Assembly (NCBI GenBank): GCA_040081265.1 | Contig: JBEBGV010000053.1 | Location: forward strand, 1-32,873 | Length of the DNA stretch: 32,873 bases | Source of the DNA: JBEBGV01 sp040081265 | GTDB taxonomy: Bacteria; Acidobacteriota; Vicinamibacteria; Vicinamibacterales; UBA2999 | Direction of reading: 5' to 3' | Part shown: positions 7,057-15,900 of the stretch, one piece after another | Layout of the letters: each line of letters starts with the position of its first letter | Position numbering within the stretch: the first letter of the stretch is position 1 | Notes under the pieces: generated by a model | Told to the model about the DNA's origin: nothing | Databases searched by the model: none | The model's input: the letters and a program-made list of their open reading frames with translations, nothing else | Program-made: the position numbers and the translations under genes

Positions 7057-7994
7057 AGGTCGCCGTCCTCGACGACACGCACCAGGCCTGGGAGGCCACC
7101 GCAGGCATCGCGCGGCTGCGAACGCGCGCTGAGGTGCGCGTGTTCACGACCCCCTTCGGGACCACGGACGCGCTGCGCGGCTTCGACGCGCTCATCGCCA
7201 ACCGCGAACGCACCAGGTTCACCGCCGAGCTGCTGGCACAGTTGCCGGACGTCCGCATCCTCGTCCAGACCGGCAACCACGCGTATCACATCGACTTCGA
7301 CGCTGCGCACCATCACGGCATCACCATCGCCCGTGCCTCGGGAGGCTACTCCGTTGGCGCCGCGGAGCTGGCGATCGCGCTGGCGCTGGCGGCGATGCGG
7401 AAGATTCCCGAGTCGGACGCCGCCGTGCGGCGCGGCGAGTGGCAGACGCCGTCCACGCCGGTGCTCTACGACAAGACCTTCGGCATCATCGGCCTCGGGC
7501 GCCTCGGGCGGCATGTGGCGAGACTCGCCGCCGCGTTCGGCATGCGCGTGCTGGCCTGGAGCCCGCGACTCACCGACAAGGCAGCGCGCGAAGGGGGCGC
7601 CGAACGCTGCGAGCTGGACAAGCTCCTCGCGCAGGCCGACGTCGTGTCGTTCCACGCCTCGCTCACGCCCGAGTCGAGAGGCCTGCTGGACGAGCGCCGC
7701 CTGAGGCTCATGAAGCCCACCGCCTACGTCATCAACACGTCGCGCGGGCCGCTCATCGACGAGAAAGCCCTGGTCGCCGCCCTCCGAGAGGGCACCATCG
7801 CTGGCGCCGGGCTCGACGTCTTCGATCAGGAGCCGCTGCCGCACGGCCATCCACTGACCCTGCTCCCGAACGTCGTCCTCACCCCGCACCTCGGCTGGCC
7901 GACCGACGATGGGTATGCGCGGTTCTCCGAGGCGGCGTGCGAAGTGCTGTTCGCGTACCTCGACGGCGGCGAGTTGCCGTCGTTCAGTCACTAG
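7053..7994 (+). CDS. D-2-hydroxyacid dehydrogenase (NAD-binding)
   Basis: 313 residues. ATG 7053 overlaps the stop of the carrier gene (ATGA). The N-terminal substrate domain begins MKVAVLDDTHQ. The Rossmann fold starts at FGIIGLGRLGRHVARL (GxGxxG), followed by INTSRGPLID with the catalytic Arg, DVFDQEPLP with the Glu and LTPHLGWPT with the His. All three catalytic residues of the family are present. The reaction is reversible oxidation of a D-2-hydroxyacid to the 2-keto acid with NAD(H); the exact substrate is unknown. It is the third gene of a coupled unit with MmgE/PrpD and the MatC carrier, so it may act on the product or precursor of the imported carboxylate. Its TAG stop is the first unit of the heptamer array. 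Confidence 0.85.
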   Translation: MKVAVLDDTHQAWEATAGIARLRTRAEVRVFTTPFGTTDALRGFDALIANRERTRFTAELLAQLPDVRILVQTGNHAYHIDFDAAHHHGITIARASGGYSVGAAELAIALALAAMRKIPESDAAVRRGEWQTPSTPVLYDKTFGIIGLGRLGRHVARLAAAFGMRVLAWSPRLTDKAAREGGAERCELDKLLAQADVVSFHASLTPESRGLLDERRLRLMKPTAYVINTSRGPLIDEKALVAALREGTIAGAGLDVFDQEPLPHGHPLTLLPNVVLTPHLGWPTDDGYARFSEAACEVLFAYLDGGELPSFSH

Positions 7995-8089
7995 TTCCTG
8001 GTTCCTGGTTCCTGGTTCCTGGCAACTAGGAACTAGGAACTAGGAACTAGGAACTAGGAACTAGCAACTAGCAACTAGCAACTAGCAAC
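7992..8089 (+). repeat. heptamer tandem array, 14 units in perfect phase
   Basis: Fourteen 7-bp units with no phase slip: TAGTTCC, three TGGTTCC, one hybrid TGGCAAC, five TAGGAAC and four TAGCAAC. The left (GTTCC) and right (GGAAC) blocks are near reverse complements and can fold back on each other. The array begins at the dehydrogenase stop codon and ends three bases before the TAGAAT box of the pirin gene, filling the whole gap. Confidence 0.9.
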
Positions 8090-8092
8090 TAA

Positions 8093-8098
8093 TAGAAT
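8093..8098 (+). promoter_or_regulatory. -10-like box TAGAAT, 8 nt before ATG 8107
   Basis: TAGAAT ends eight bases before the pirin start and directly follows the heptamer array. Any -35 element would have to lie within the array. Confidence 0.55.
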
Positions 8099-8106
8099 CA
8101 ATCGTC

Positions 8107-8811
8107 ATGCTGACTATCCGCAAGGCCGAGGACCGCGGCCACACCGACCTCGGGTGGCTGAGCAGCTACCACACGTTCTCGTTCGGCGGCTATCAGGACC
8201 CGGCGCACATGGGCTTCCGTGCGCTGCGCGTGCTGAACGACGACCGCGTGGAGGCGGCCAAGGGCTTCGGCGCGCACGGGCACCGCGAGATGGAGATCCT
8301 GTCCTACGTGATCGCGGGCACGCTCGCGCACAGGGACAGCATGGAAGAGGAGCGCAACGTCGCGCCCGACGAAATCCAGACGATGAGCGCCGGCACCGGT
8401 GTGATTCACAGCGAGTTCAACCCCTCGCCCACCGAGCCGGTGCACTTCCTGCAGATCTGGATCGAACCCGCCCAGTCCGAGCTGACGCCGTCGTATCAGC
8501 ACGTCTCGTATCCGCGTGACGAAAAGCGCGGACGCCTGCGTCTGGTGGCCGGCCCCGACATGCGCACCAGCACGTCGGCCGTGCACCTGCATCAGGACGC
8601 GCGGATCTACGCGGCCCTCCTTGGCCCTGGCGAATCAGTCACGCACGCGATTCCGACCGGCCGCCACGCATGGATCCAGTGCGCGACCGGCGGGCTCATC
8701 GTCAACGGCGTGCCCCTCAAAGCCGGCGACGGACTGGCCGTGAGCGACGAAGCCCGGCTGACGATCACCGCCACACGCGACGCCGAACTGCTCGTCTTCG
8801 ACCTCGTATGA
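8107..8811 (+). CDS. pirin family bicupin (possible quercetin 2,3-dioxygenase, YhhW-like)
   Basis: 234 residues, the usual length for short pirins. The N-terminal cupin carries SSYHTFSFGGYQDPAHMGF, AHGHREMEILSYVIAG and TGVIHSEFN. The metal ligands fall at His57, His59, His101 and Glu103, the same numbers as in E. coli YhhW. This class includes enzymes that open quercetin with O2 as well as redox-sensing nuclear and cytoplasmic factors; the physiological substrate is unknown here. The start is set by a TAGAAT box eight bases upstream (leaderless). Its stop overlaps the start of a flavodoxin-like gene (ATGA), so the two proteins are likely made together and may form a redox-related pair. Confidence 0.85.
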   Translation: MLTIRKAEDRGHTDLGWLSSYHTFSFGGYQDPAHMGFRALRVLNDDRVEAAKGFGAHGHREMEILSYVIAGTLAHRDSMEEERNVAPDEIQTMSAGTGVIHSEFNPSPTEPVHFLQIWIEPAQSELTPSYQHVSYPRDEKRGRLRLVAGPDMRTSTSAVHLHQDARIYAALLGPGESVTHAIPTGRHAWIQCATGGLIVNGVPLKAGDGLAVSDEARLTITATRDAELLVFDLV

Positions 8812-9317
8812 CCCCCGCACCGGACGTCAACGTCCTCGTCGTCTTCTACTCGCGTCACGGCAAGGCCGAGAAGCTGGCGCTGCGCGCCGGCGTCGGTGCG
8901 TTGCAGGGTCGCGCGAACATCCGCCTGCGCCGCCTGGCCGACAGCGCGTCAGAGGAAACGATCGCCGCCGACGCACTGTGGACCGAGACGCGCCTGCGCC
9001 TCCACCGCGACTACGTCGTGCCGCGCCCAGCCGATCCCGTGTGGGCCGAGGTCATCATCCTGGTCAGTACGTCGACGTCTTCGCGAGAGGCTGAAGCCTA
9101 TCTGGCCTCACTTGGCGCCGACAGCGCCGTCGCGGGCACCCTGATTGTGCCGGTGCTCGACGCTCCGGATGCCAGTACCGCGACACGTCTGCGCGACGCG
9201 GCCGACGCCGCCGACCTGATCGTCATCGACGGGGAAATGACCTTTCAGGACATCGCCGATGCAGAGACGCGCGGACGCGCAGCCACCGACGTCGTCCGAC
9301 GTCACAGACGTACGTAG
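8808..9317 (+). CDS. flavodoxin-like/NAD(P)H-dependent oxidoreductase-like protein
   Basis: 169 residues. The N-terminus VNVLVVFYSRHGKAEKLALRA gives a first beta strand and FMN phosphate loop (YSRHGKAEK) of the flavodoxin/WrbA fold, followed by an alpha/beta pattern ending in a GRAATDVVRR helix as in WrbA-like proteins. The loops that normally read GTPTRFG and GG are not recognisable (VSTSTSSREAEAY stands there), so FMN binding is uncertain. It is translationally coupled to the pirin gene (ATGA). The last codons and the TAG stop (9315-9317) are provided by a REP-like element starting at 9310, giving an HRRT tail. The original C-terminus may have been slightly longer or different. Confidence 0.55.
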   Translation: MTPAPDVNVLVVFYSRHGKAEKLALRAGVGALQGRANIRLRRLADSASEETIAADALWTETRLRLHRDYVVPRPADPVWAEVIILVSTSTSSREAEAYLASLGADSAVAGTLIVPVLDAPDASTATRLRDAADAADLIVIDGEMTFQDIADAETRGRAATDVVRRHRRT

Positions 9318-9339
9318 GACGGGTCCGACAGGACCCGTC
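9310..9339 (+). repeat. REP-like element, supplies stop codon of upstream gene
   Basis: GTACGTAG, stem GACGGGTCC, loop GACA, stem GGACCCGTC. It is read CGT ACG TAG by the flavodoxin-like gene. Confidence 0.85.
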
Positions 9340-9349
9340 GCAAGTAGGG

Positions 9350-9408
9350 GTACGTAGGGCGGGTCCGCCCTGTCCGCCGTAGCTTCAGCGAAGGCGGAAG
9401 GACCCGCC
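9350..9408 (+). repeat. long (nested) REP-like element
   Basis: GTACGTAG followed by outer stem GGCGGGTCC (9358-9366) pairing with GGACCCGCC (9400-9408). An inner TCCGCC/GGCGGA stem carries a second GTAG. Same class as 31303-31359. Confidence 0.8.
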
Positions 9409-9446
9409 GTGCCCTCGCTATCTGGAACACACGACCGCCGCCGGTG

Positions 9447-9452
9447 TCTAAT
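9447..9452 (+). promoter_or_regulatory. possible -10 box TCTAAT
   Basis: TCTAAT lies 30 bases before ATG 9483, with a GGAACA 17 bases further upstream at 9424-9429. This is a weak match, and it would give a normal leader with the ribosome site GAAAGG. Confidence 0.3.
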
Positions 9453-9482
9453 TCACCAAAACCGAGCAGCGAAAGGCGAGCA

Positions 9483-10361
9483 ATGCGACAACGCGCGATA
9501 CGTCGTCTGGCCGGCGTCGGGGCGGGCGTGATGGTCTGGGGAGTCGTCTGGCATGTGGCGCCGCTGTCGGCGCAGGCGCCATGGCAGGTGACGGGCCGTT
9601 TCGAAGCCGCCGCCCCTGGTCCGCTCGAGCAGGCGACGCCGCTCGCATCGGCCGACCGTCCCATCCCCCGTCGGTCGTACGGCCTCACACCCAGCTACCC
9701 GCCACAGGCCGCGGCCATCGGGCTGCGCGCCGGTGTCCGGCTGCGCGTCGTGCTCGATGCGTCCGGCTTCGTTGCCGAGCGACGCGTGGCCGATGCGCCG
9801 GTCGTCGCGGCGTTTGACCCGACACGCAGCAACGACGAGCGCGCCGTTGCTGCGGCTCTCGAGTCGATCACGTCTGCAGCGCTGGACGCCGTTCGCGGCT
9901 GGCGGTACGCGGTGCCGAGCGCCGGCCCCGTCGCCTTCGACGTCACCATTCACTTCGGGCCAGAAACGGAGCTGCGCGTCGAAACAGCCGTCCCGCGCGC
10001 CGACGACAGCACCGCCACCGCTCAGCGGAGTCCGCAGCCGGACCCGGCGGAGCCGTTGCCCGACTGGGCCAGAGGCGTGCCGCGCGTCGGCGGCCCCGTG
10101 CGTCCGCCGACACGCACGACCAACATTGCCCCGCTCTATCCGGCGGACGCACGAGCTGCCGGAGTGCAGGGACGCGTGGTCATCGACGCGCGCATCGACG
10201 CCGACGGGCGCGTCCGCAACGCGCGCGTCCTGGAGTCGATCCCCGACCTTGATCAGGCAGCGCTCGACGCCGTCCTGCAGTGGGAGTTCTCGCCCCCGCT
10301 CGTCAGCGGCGCCTCGTCAGCTGTCCTGATGACGGTGACGGTTCAATTCACGACGCGCTGA
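9483..10361 (+). CDS. exported protein with two TonB C-terminal domains
   Basis: 292 residues. ATG 9483 is chosen over GTG 9444 because GAAAGG precedes it at a normal distance and a signal peptide begins there (RRLAGVGAGVMVWGVVW...SAQA). Two TonB-C-like modules follow. The first (about residues 60-160) has YPPQAAAIGLRAGVRLRVVL and ALDAVRGWRYAVP. The second (about 205-292) has YPADARAAGVQGRVVIDARI, then RVRNARVLESIP and LDAVLQWEFSPP. TonB-C domains normally contact TonB boxes of outer-membrane receptors. Here there is no long proline spacer and the N-terminus looks like a cleavable leader rather than an anchor, so this is a periplasmic or envelope TonB-related protein, not classical TonB. The first module is degenerate. 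It converges on a minus-strand gene 15 bp away. Confidence 0.75.
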   Translation: MRQRAIRRLAGVGAGVMVWGVVWHVAPLSAQAPWQVTGRFEAAAPGPLEQATPLASADRPIPRRSYGLTPSYPPQAAAIGLRAGVRLRVVLDASGFVAERRVADAPVVAAFDPTRSNDERAVAAALESITSAALDAVRGWRYAVPSAGPVAFDVTIHFGPETELRVETAVPRADDSTATAQRSPQPDPAEPLPDWARGVPRVGGPVRPPTRTTNIAPLYPADARAAGVQGRVVIDARIDADGRVRNARVLESIPDLDQAALDAVLQWEFSPPLVSGASSAVLMTVTVQFTTR

Positions 10362-10376
10362 GCGCCCGTGCGGCGA

Positions 10377-10619
10377 TCAGCCGCGCGCCATGAGCGCACC
10401 GACCATGGCGACGAGCGTGGTCATCTGCACGCCGACCAGCCAGAGAAACTGCCGCGACATCTTCTGGTCGAGCTGTTCGAGTCGACGGTCAACGGACTCG
10501 AATCGCACGTCCATTCGATTTTCGAAGTGACGCATCGTCTCGCGCATGTCCGAGAACGTGTTGGAGTGCTCGTTCACTTGACCCTCCAGGTAGGCTACCC
10601 GTTCAGCGTCTCGCAGCAT
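10377..10619 (-). CDS. small coiled-coil protein with C-terminal membrane anchor (80 aa)
   Basis: MLRDAERVAYLEGQVNEHSN starts a predicted coiled coil (about residues 5-57, with heptads such as RFESVDRRLEQLDQK). A single hydrophobic segment follows (FLWLVGVQMTTLVAMVGALM), then a short basic end. It is a clear paralogue of the protein at 31371-31655, which has two extra heptads. ATG 10619 is preceded by a G-rich ribosome site (GGGGGGAG) about nine bases upstream. The function is unknown; a tail-anchored coiled coil could be a scaffold or a partner of membrane complexes. It lies downstream of the metal efflux/two-component operon on the same strand but with a 152-bp gap, so co-transcription is uncertain. 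Confidence 0.65.
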   Translation of the reverse strand: MLRDAERVAYLEGQVNEHSNTFSDMRETMRHFENRMDVRFESVDRRLEQLDQKMSRQFLWLVGVQMTTLVAMVGALMARG

Positions 10620-10754
10620 ATCGTCGTCTCCCCCCTCTGCTCAAATGGCATCGGATGGTGGAGGAAGCAGACGCGGTACCGCGCAGAATCGTTCGAAAAC
10701 CGGGACGACGCATCCGAACGTTGGCGGGGTTGAACTATGACGGGCGCACAACGA

Positions 10755-10769
10755 TGGCAGATTCTGCCA
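10755..10769. other. 15-bp perfect inverted repeat after sensor kinase gene
   Basis: TGGCAGA-T-TCTGCCA immediately follows the sensor kinase stop on the minus strand. It could be a weak terminator or an operator; no U-tract is seen. Confidence 0.3.
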
Positions 10770-10771
10770 CG

Positions 10772-12190
10772 TCACGTGCGAACGCCGCCGGGAAGCCGCA
10801 CCTCCATGGTCGTCCCTGCGCCCTCGGTCTCGGCCACGCGGATACGTCCCTTGCACAGTTGCACGATCTCGCGGGAGATGGCCAGCCCAAGGCCGGCGCC
10901 ACCAGTGCGCCGGGAGCGAGACTGGTCAATGCGATAGAAACGATCGAAGACGCGCTCGCGCTCGGCCGCGGGAATCCCCGGTCCCTGATCCCGGACGCGG
11001 ATCACCACTTCGTCGGGAACCCACGCGGGTCCCGCGCCTGACTTGGCCAATTCGGCCGTCAGCGTCAGCGTGCCGCGTTCGGGACTGTGCTGGAGTCCGT
11101 TGCGCACCAGGTTGTCGATCACCCGTTCGAGCAGTCGCGGATCCGCATAGGCCACCAGCGTTGCCGGCGCCTCCACCTGCAGCGTCACCTGCGCGGCGGC
11201 CGCCTGCGTCGCGGCACGGTCCACCACCGTCTGCAGCATCCCGGCGAGCGAGACTTCGGTCAGCCCGATCTCCTTACCCTCCTGGGCTCGCACCAGCAGC
11301 ATCAGGTCTTCGGTCAACGCGCTCATCTCGACGAGCCGTTCGCGCAGACCTACCAGCGTCTCCTGGTACTCGGGCCCGGTACGTTCACGCTTGAGCGTCA
11401 CGTCGAGTTCCCCGAGCATCGCGGTCAGCGGCCCCCGCAACTCGTGCGACGCGTCAGCCGCGAACCGTCGATTGGCTTCGATGGCGCCGTGCAGGCGATC
11501 GAGCATCGTGTTCAGCAGCCGCGTCATCTGGCCGATCTCGTCGTTCAGTTGCGGCTCGTCCAGCCGCGAACCGAACTGGCCCTGCGCGATGACGGACGCC
11601 TGCCGGGTGATGCGGTGGATGGGGACGAGTGCGCGCGCGACCAGGGTGAGCCCGATTGCGGCTGTGAGGCCGACGCTTCCCAGCCACACGCCGCCGAGCA
11701 GGAGTAACAACTGGCCCAGCGTCGCTTCGAGCTTGTCGGTGAAGAGGCCCACCGCCACGAGATACTTCACCGATCCGCCGGTGACGAGCGCCGTCATCCG
11801 TCCGCTGCGGCCGTTCACCTGCACATCGGCCACCAGCGATCGGCCCTCCATCGCCCGCTGCCGGTCCGCCGCTGCCAGGAGCACCGGTGCGGCGCCGAGC
11901 ACCGGCGACTGCATCATCACGGTGCCTTTGCTGTCGAGCAGCTGGACGAACTTGTCGGCGTAGTCGCCCTGGCCTTCGGCCACGCGAAACTCGTGCAGGT
12001 GCAACCCCATCCCTGGCTCGTCGGCGGCAGACGCCAGCTCGGTGCCAGCGAGTGTCCGCAGTTGCGCGTCGAGATCACGGAGCAGGAACCCGCGGATACC
12101 AACGTACACCGCCGCCAGCGCCAGCGTGAGGACCAGGCCAAAGCCGAGCAGCCAGCGCAGCGTCAGGCGGGTGCGGAACGACAGCGCCAT
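10772..12190 (-). CDS. sensor histidine kinase, heavy-metal type (CzcS/CusS-like)
   Basis: 472 residues. TM1 spans about 13-33 and TM2 about 158-185, enclosing a 120-aa periplasmic domain that contains a GLHLHEF stretch, potential metal-binding histidines. HAMP follows (about 187-240), then HisKA with ASHELRGPLTAML (phosphorylated His249) and HATPase_c with an N-box VIDNLVRNGLQHS (Asn360/364), DQGPGIP (401-407) and GGAGLGLAI (430-438). All kinase motifs are intact. ATG 12190 overlaps the response regulator stop (ATGA), so the pair is coupled. The position after czcCBA genes, and the domain order, suggest that it senses periplasmic divalent metal and phosphorylates the adjacent regulator. Metal specificity is inference. 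Confidence 0.85.
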   Translation of the reverse strand: MALSFRTRLTLRWLLGFGLVLTLALAAVYVGIRGFLLRDLDAQLRTLAGTELASAADEPGMGLHLHEFRVAEGQGDYADKFVQLLDSKGTVMMQSPVLGAAPVLLAAADRQRAMEGRSLVADVQVNGRSGRMTALVTGGSVKYLVAVGLFTDKLEATLGQLLLLLGGVWLGSVGLTAAIGLTLVARALVPIHRITRQASVIAQGQFGSRLDEPQLNDEIGQMTRLLNTMLDRLHGAIEANRRFAADASHELRGPLTAMLGELDVTLKRERTGPEYQETLVGLRERLVEMSALTEDLMLLVRAQEGKEIGLTEVSLAGMLQTVVDRAATQAAAAQVTLQVEAPATLVAYADPRLLERVIDNLVRNGLQHSPERGTLTLTAELAKSGAGPAWVPDEVVIRVRDQGPGIPAAERERVFDRFYRIDQSRSRRTGGAGLGLAISREIVQLCKGRIRVAETEGAGTTMEVRLPGGVRT

Positions 12191-12885
12191 CAGAGGGTCA
12201 CCTCGGGTTCGCGCGTCTTGAGCATGTAGCCCATGCCGCGGATGGTGTGAATGAGCGGTGCCTCGATTCCGGCCGCCTTCAGCTTCCGGCGCAGGTAGCC
12301 GATATAGACGTCGGCCACGTTGGAAAACGGGTCGTAGTCTCCCCCCCACACGTGCTCGGCCAGCTGATCGCGCGACACGATCGTCTCGGCATGACGAAGC
12401 AGGTGCTCGAGCAGGCGATACTCCGTGGCGCTCAGCTCCAGCGTCCCGGCATCCGCGGTGACGACGTGCGATCCCGTGTCCATCCGCAACGGCCCGTATG
12501 AGAGCGACGAATCGAGCTGCCGCGTGCGCCCGCGGCGCGTCAGTGCCCGGAGACGCGCCAGCAGCTCATCGAAGGCAAACGGCTTGACCAGGTAGTCGTC
12601 CGCGCCCGCATCGAGCCCGCGGATGCGGTCGGGCACCGCGTCACGCGCCGTCAGCATCAGCACCGGAGTGTCGATGCCGGCATCCCGCAGACGCCGGCAC
12701 ACCTCGAAGCCATTGACCCCGGGCAGCAGCACGTCCAGGACGATGGCATCGTAGTCGCCGTCGGCGGCCAGCTGCTCGGCGGTCATGCCGTCCTCAGCCA
12801 GATCGACTTTGTACTGTTCTTCACGCAAGCCACGCACCACGAACCGACTGATCGCCGGGTCGTCCTCCACCACAAGCAGACGCAC
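12190..12885 (-). CDS. OmpR/PhoB-family response regulator (CzcR/CusR-like)
   Basis: 231 residues. The receiver domain has the acidic pair EDD (7-9), phospho-acceptor Asp51 (AIVLDVLLPG), and Lys101 (YLVKPF). The C-terminal winged helix (about 128-225) shows SATEYRLLEHLL, VSRDQLAEHVWG and VADVYIGYLRRKL followed by IHTIRGMGYML, a classic OmpR DNA-binding domain. The start is GTG 12885, six bases after a TAGAAT box on the minus strand in the 19-bp gap behind the efflux pump gene. It can therefore be expressed leaderless from its own promoter as well as by read-through. Probable target: the czcC promoter region, where TGAGA is repeated with an 11-bp period. Confidence 0.88.
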   Translation of the reverse strand: MRLLVVEDDPAISRFVVRGLREEQYKVDLAEDGMTAEQLAADGDYDAIVLDVLLPGVNGFEVCRRLRDAGIDTPVLMLTARDAVPDRIRGLDAGADDYLVKPFAFDELLARLRALTRRGRTRQLDSSLSYGPLRMDTGSHVVTADAGTLELSATEYRLLEHLLRHAETIVSRDQLAEHVWGGDYDPFSNVADVYIGYLRRKLKAAGIEAPLIHTIRGMGYMLKTREPEVTL

Positions 12886-12891
12886 GCCGCT

Positions 12892-12897
12892 ATTCTA
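12892..12897 (-). promoter_or_regulatory. -10-like box TAGAAT before the response regulator
   Basis: On the minus strand TAGAAT ends six bases before GTG 12885, in the short gap after the pump gene stop. This suggests an independent leaderless transcript for the two-component pair. Confidence 0.5.
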
Positions 12898-12904
12898 GTT
12901 GGCG

Positions 12905-15900
12905 TCACGCCAGACTGATCTCTTCCGCTTCGGCGGCCGCGGCACGACGCGCCGCCCACCGCTCCACCTGCTCATAGAGCGTCGGCAGCACCATCAGCGT
13001 CAGCAGCGTCGACGTGACGACGCCGCCGATCACCACGCTGGCCAGGGGACGCTGAATCTCGGCACCGGCCCCATGCGACAGGGCCATTGGCACAAAGCCG
13101 AGGGCCGCCACCAGGGCCGTCATCAACACCGGCCTCAACCGCGTGGACGCACCCTGCAGCACGGCTTCCCTCAGGCCAACCCCCTCTTCCTGGAGGCGGT
13201 TCAGCGCCGCCACGAGCACGACACCGTTCAGCACCGCCACACCGAAGAGGGCGATGAAACCGACCGATGCCGACAGGTTGAGTGTCAGGCCGCGAATCCA
13301 CAGGGCCGCGACGCCACCAACGAGGGCAAACGGCACGTTCAGGATCACCAGTCCGGCCTGCCGGAGCCTGCCGAACGTGATGAACAGCAGCAGGAAGATG
13401 ATGACGACAGACAGCGGCACCACGAGCGACAGCCGTGCGGTCGCGCGGGCCTGGTTCTCGAACTGGCCGCCCCAGGTCACGCGGTAGCCTGGCGGGAGCG
13501 TCAGTGCCCCTTCGACGCGGCTGCGTGCCTCGGCCACGAAGCTGCCGATGTCGCGACCCCGAACATTGGTCTGCACCACGAGCCGCCGTTCCGCGTTCTC
13601 GTGCGAAATGGTCTCGGGCGCGCTCGCCTCCCAGATGCGGGCCACCCGCGAGAGCGGCACGCGCTCACCGCGCAGGCCGGTCAGCAGTACGGCACCGATC
13701 GCATCCGGATTGGAGGCCAGCGCTTCAGGGAAGCGGACCATCACGGGAAAGCGACGGGGGCCGTCGAGGAGTTCGGTCACCTGCGACCCACCCACCATGG
13801 TTTCGACCACCTGCTGCACGTCCGACACGTTCAGCCCGTAGCGGGCGATCTGGGCGCGATCGATGTCGATCTGCAACTGCGCCGCGCCGAAGAGCACCTC
13901 GGTCTGCAGGTCACTGGCGCCGCGCACCTGTCCCAGTTCCTGCGCAATCACCCCGCCCACACGCTCGAGCACGGCCGGGTCCTGCCCGAACACCTTCACG
14001 GCAACGTCCGCCTTCACGCCCGAGATCACTTCGTCCAGGCGCATCGCCATCGGCTGCGTGAAGTTGAAGGTCATGCCGGGCATGCCTTCGAGCGCCGTGG
14101 CCATCGCCTCGATGAGCGCTTCCTTGTCTCGCCCGGTCGTCCACTCCTCCACCGGGTGGAGCATCACGTACAGGTCGCCCTGGTAGATGCCCATCGCCTC
14201 GGTTGCCAGGTCGGGCCGGCCGATCTTGGTGACCGCCTGCTCCACTTCTGGAAACGCACCGATGATGTTTTCCACGCGCTTGGACATCTCCACCGATTCG
14301 CCCAGCGACACCGACGGGAGCTTCCTGGTCTCGATCAGAATCGACCCTTCGTCGAGCTTCGGCATGAAGTCGGTGCCGATGTAGGCGAGCGATCCGATGG
14401 CCACCACGATGGCGGTGAGTGCCAGCGCGACGGTGCGACCGGGATGTTCCAGCGCCCACGCCAGGTCGTGGAGGTATCGCCGGCGCAGCGCCAGGAACCA
14501 CCGTTCATCGTGATGCGCGTGCGACAGCTTCAGGAAGTAGGACGAGGCCACCGGCACAACCGTCAGCGACAGCAGGAGCGAACCGAGCACGGCGGAACAC
14601 ACCGTGATCGCCATCGGCCTGAACATCTTTCCTTCGAGCCCTTCGAGCGTGAAGATCGGCAGGTAGACGGCCACGATGATCAGCACGCCAAAAAGCACCG
14701 GGCGTGCCACCTCTGTCGCGGCGCTGGTGAAAAGCGTCATCCGCCTGACGTGCGGATCGTGGTGCAGGGCTTCGTCGTGCTGGAAGTCAGCCCGTCGCCG
14801 GATGAAGTTCTCCATCATCACCACGGCGCCGTCGACGATGAGGCCGAAGTCGATGGCACCGAGCGACATCAGGTTGGCCGAGACACCGAACAGGCGCATG
14901 CCGATGAATCCGACCAGCATCGACAGCGGTATCACTGCCGCGGCGATGAGCGCGGCGCGCGCGTCTCCCAGGAACACGAACAACACGACGATGACGAGGA
15001 TCGATCCTTCGAGCAGGTTGCGCTGCACGGTGGAAAACGTGCGTGAAATCACCTCGGTCTGGTCGTAGAACGGCTTCAGGGTGACGCCGCCGGGAAGGCT
15101 GGCCGCGATTTCGGCGATTCGCGCCTTCACCCTGGCACCCACATCCCGGCCGTTCTCGCCCTTGAGCATGATGACCATGCCGGCAATCGATTCCTGCGCG
15201 CCGTCGTGGGTCACCGCACCCTGCCTGGGCATGGCGCCGATGGCCACGTCGGCGACATCCGACACCAGGACGGGCACGCCGTTGATCTCGTCGACGACGA
15301 TGTGACGCAGGTCCTCTTCACCGGTCACGAGGCCTGTGCCGCGGACGGTGTAGCGCTCCGATCGATGCTCGATGAAGCCGCCGCTGAACGACAGGTTATT
15401 GCTGGAGATGGCGCCAAATACCTGATGCAGCGACACGCCGAAGCGCTCCAGCCGGGCCGGATCGACGATGACGTGATACTGGCGCGTGAGCCCGCCCCAG
15501 GAATTGACCTCGCTGACGCCCTTCACCGAGCGCAGCTGCGTGCGAAGGTCCCAGTCGTGAATCGTCTTGCGCTCCATCAGGTCCGCGCCAGACCCTTCCA
15601 CGAGGTACTGATAGATCTCACCAAACGCCGTGGCGACGGGACCCAGCGTCGGCGACAGACCTTGTGGCAACCGCCCGCGCACCTCGAGCACGCGCTCGTT
15701 GACCAGCTGGCGCGCGAAGTACACCGGCACCGCATCGTCGAAGACCACGGTGACGAGCGAGAGACCCGACTTGGAGATCGAGCGCACCTGGTCGGCACCG
15801 GGCACGCCCATCAGCGCAGTTTCGATCGGGTACGAGACGCGCTGCTCGACTTCGGTCGCAGCAAGGCCTGCGGCCTCGGTCACGACGGTGACCTGGTTGT

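Noticed and set aside
7992..8089. CRISPR array or attachment site
   Set aside because: 7-bp contiguous units with no spacers and no integrase nearby.
12899..15046. 715-aa plus-strand frame opposite the efflux pump
   Set aside because: Rich in His, Arg and Gln without domain features. It is the reverse shadow of czcA, whose motifs are unmistakable on the minus strand.
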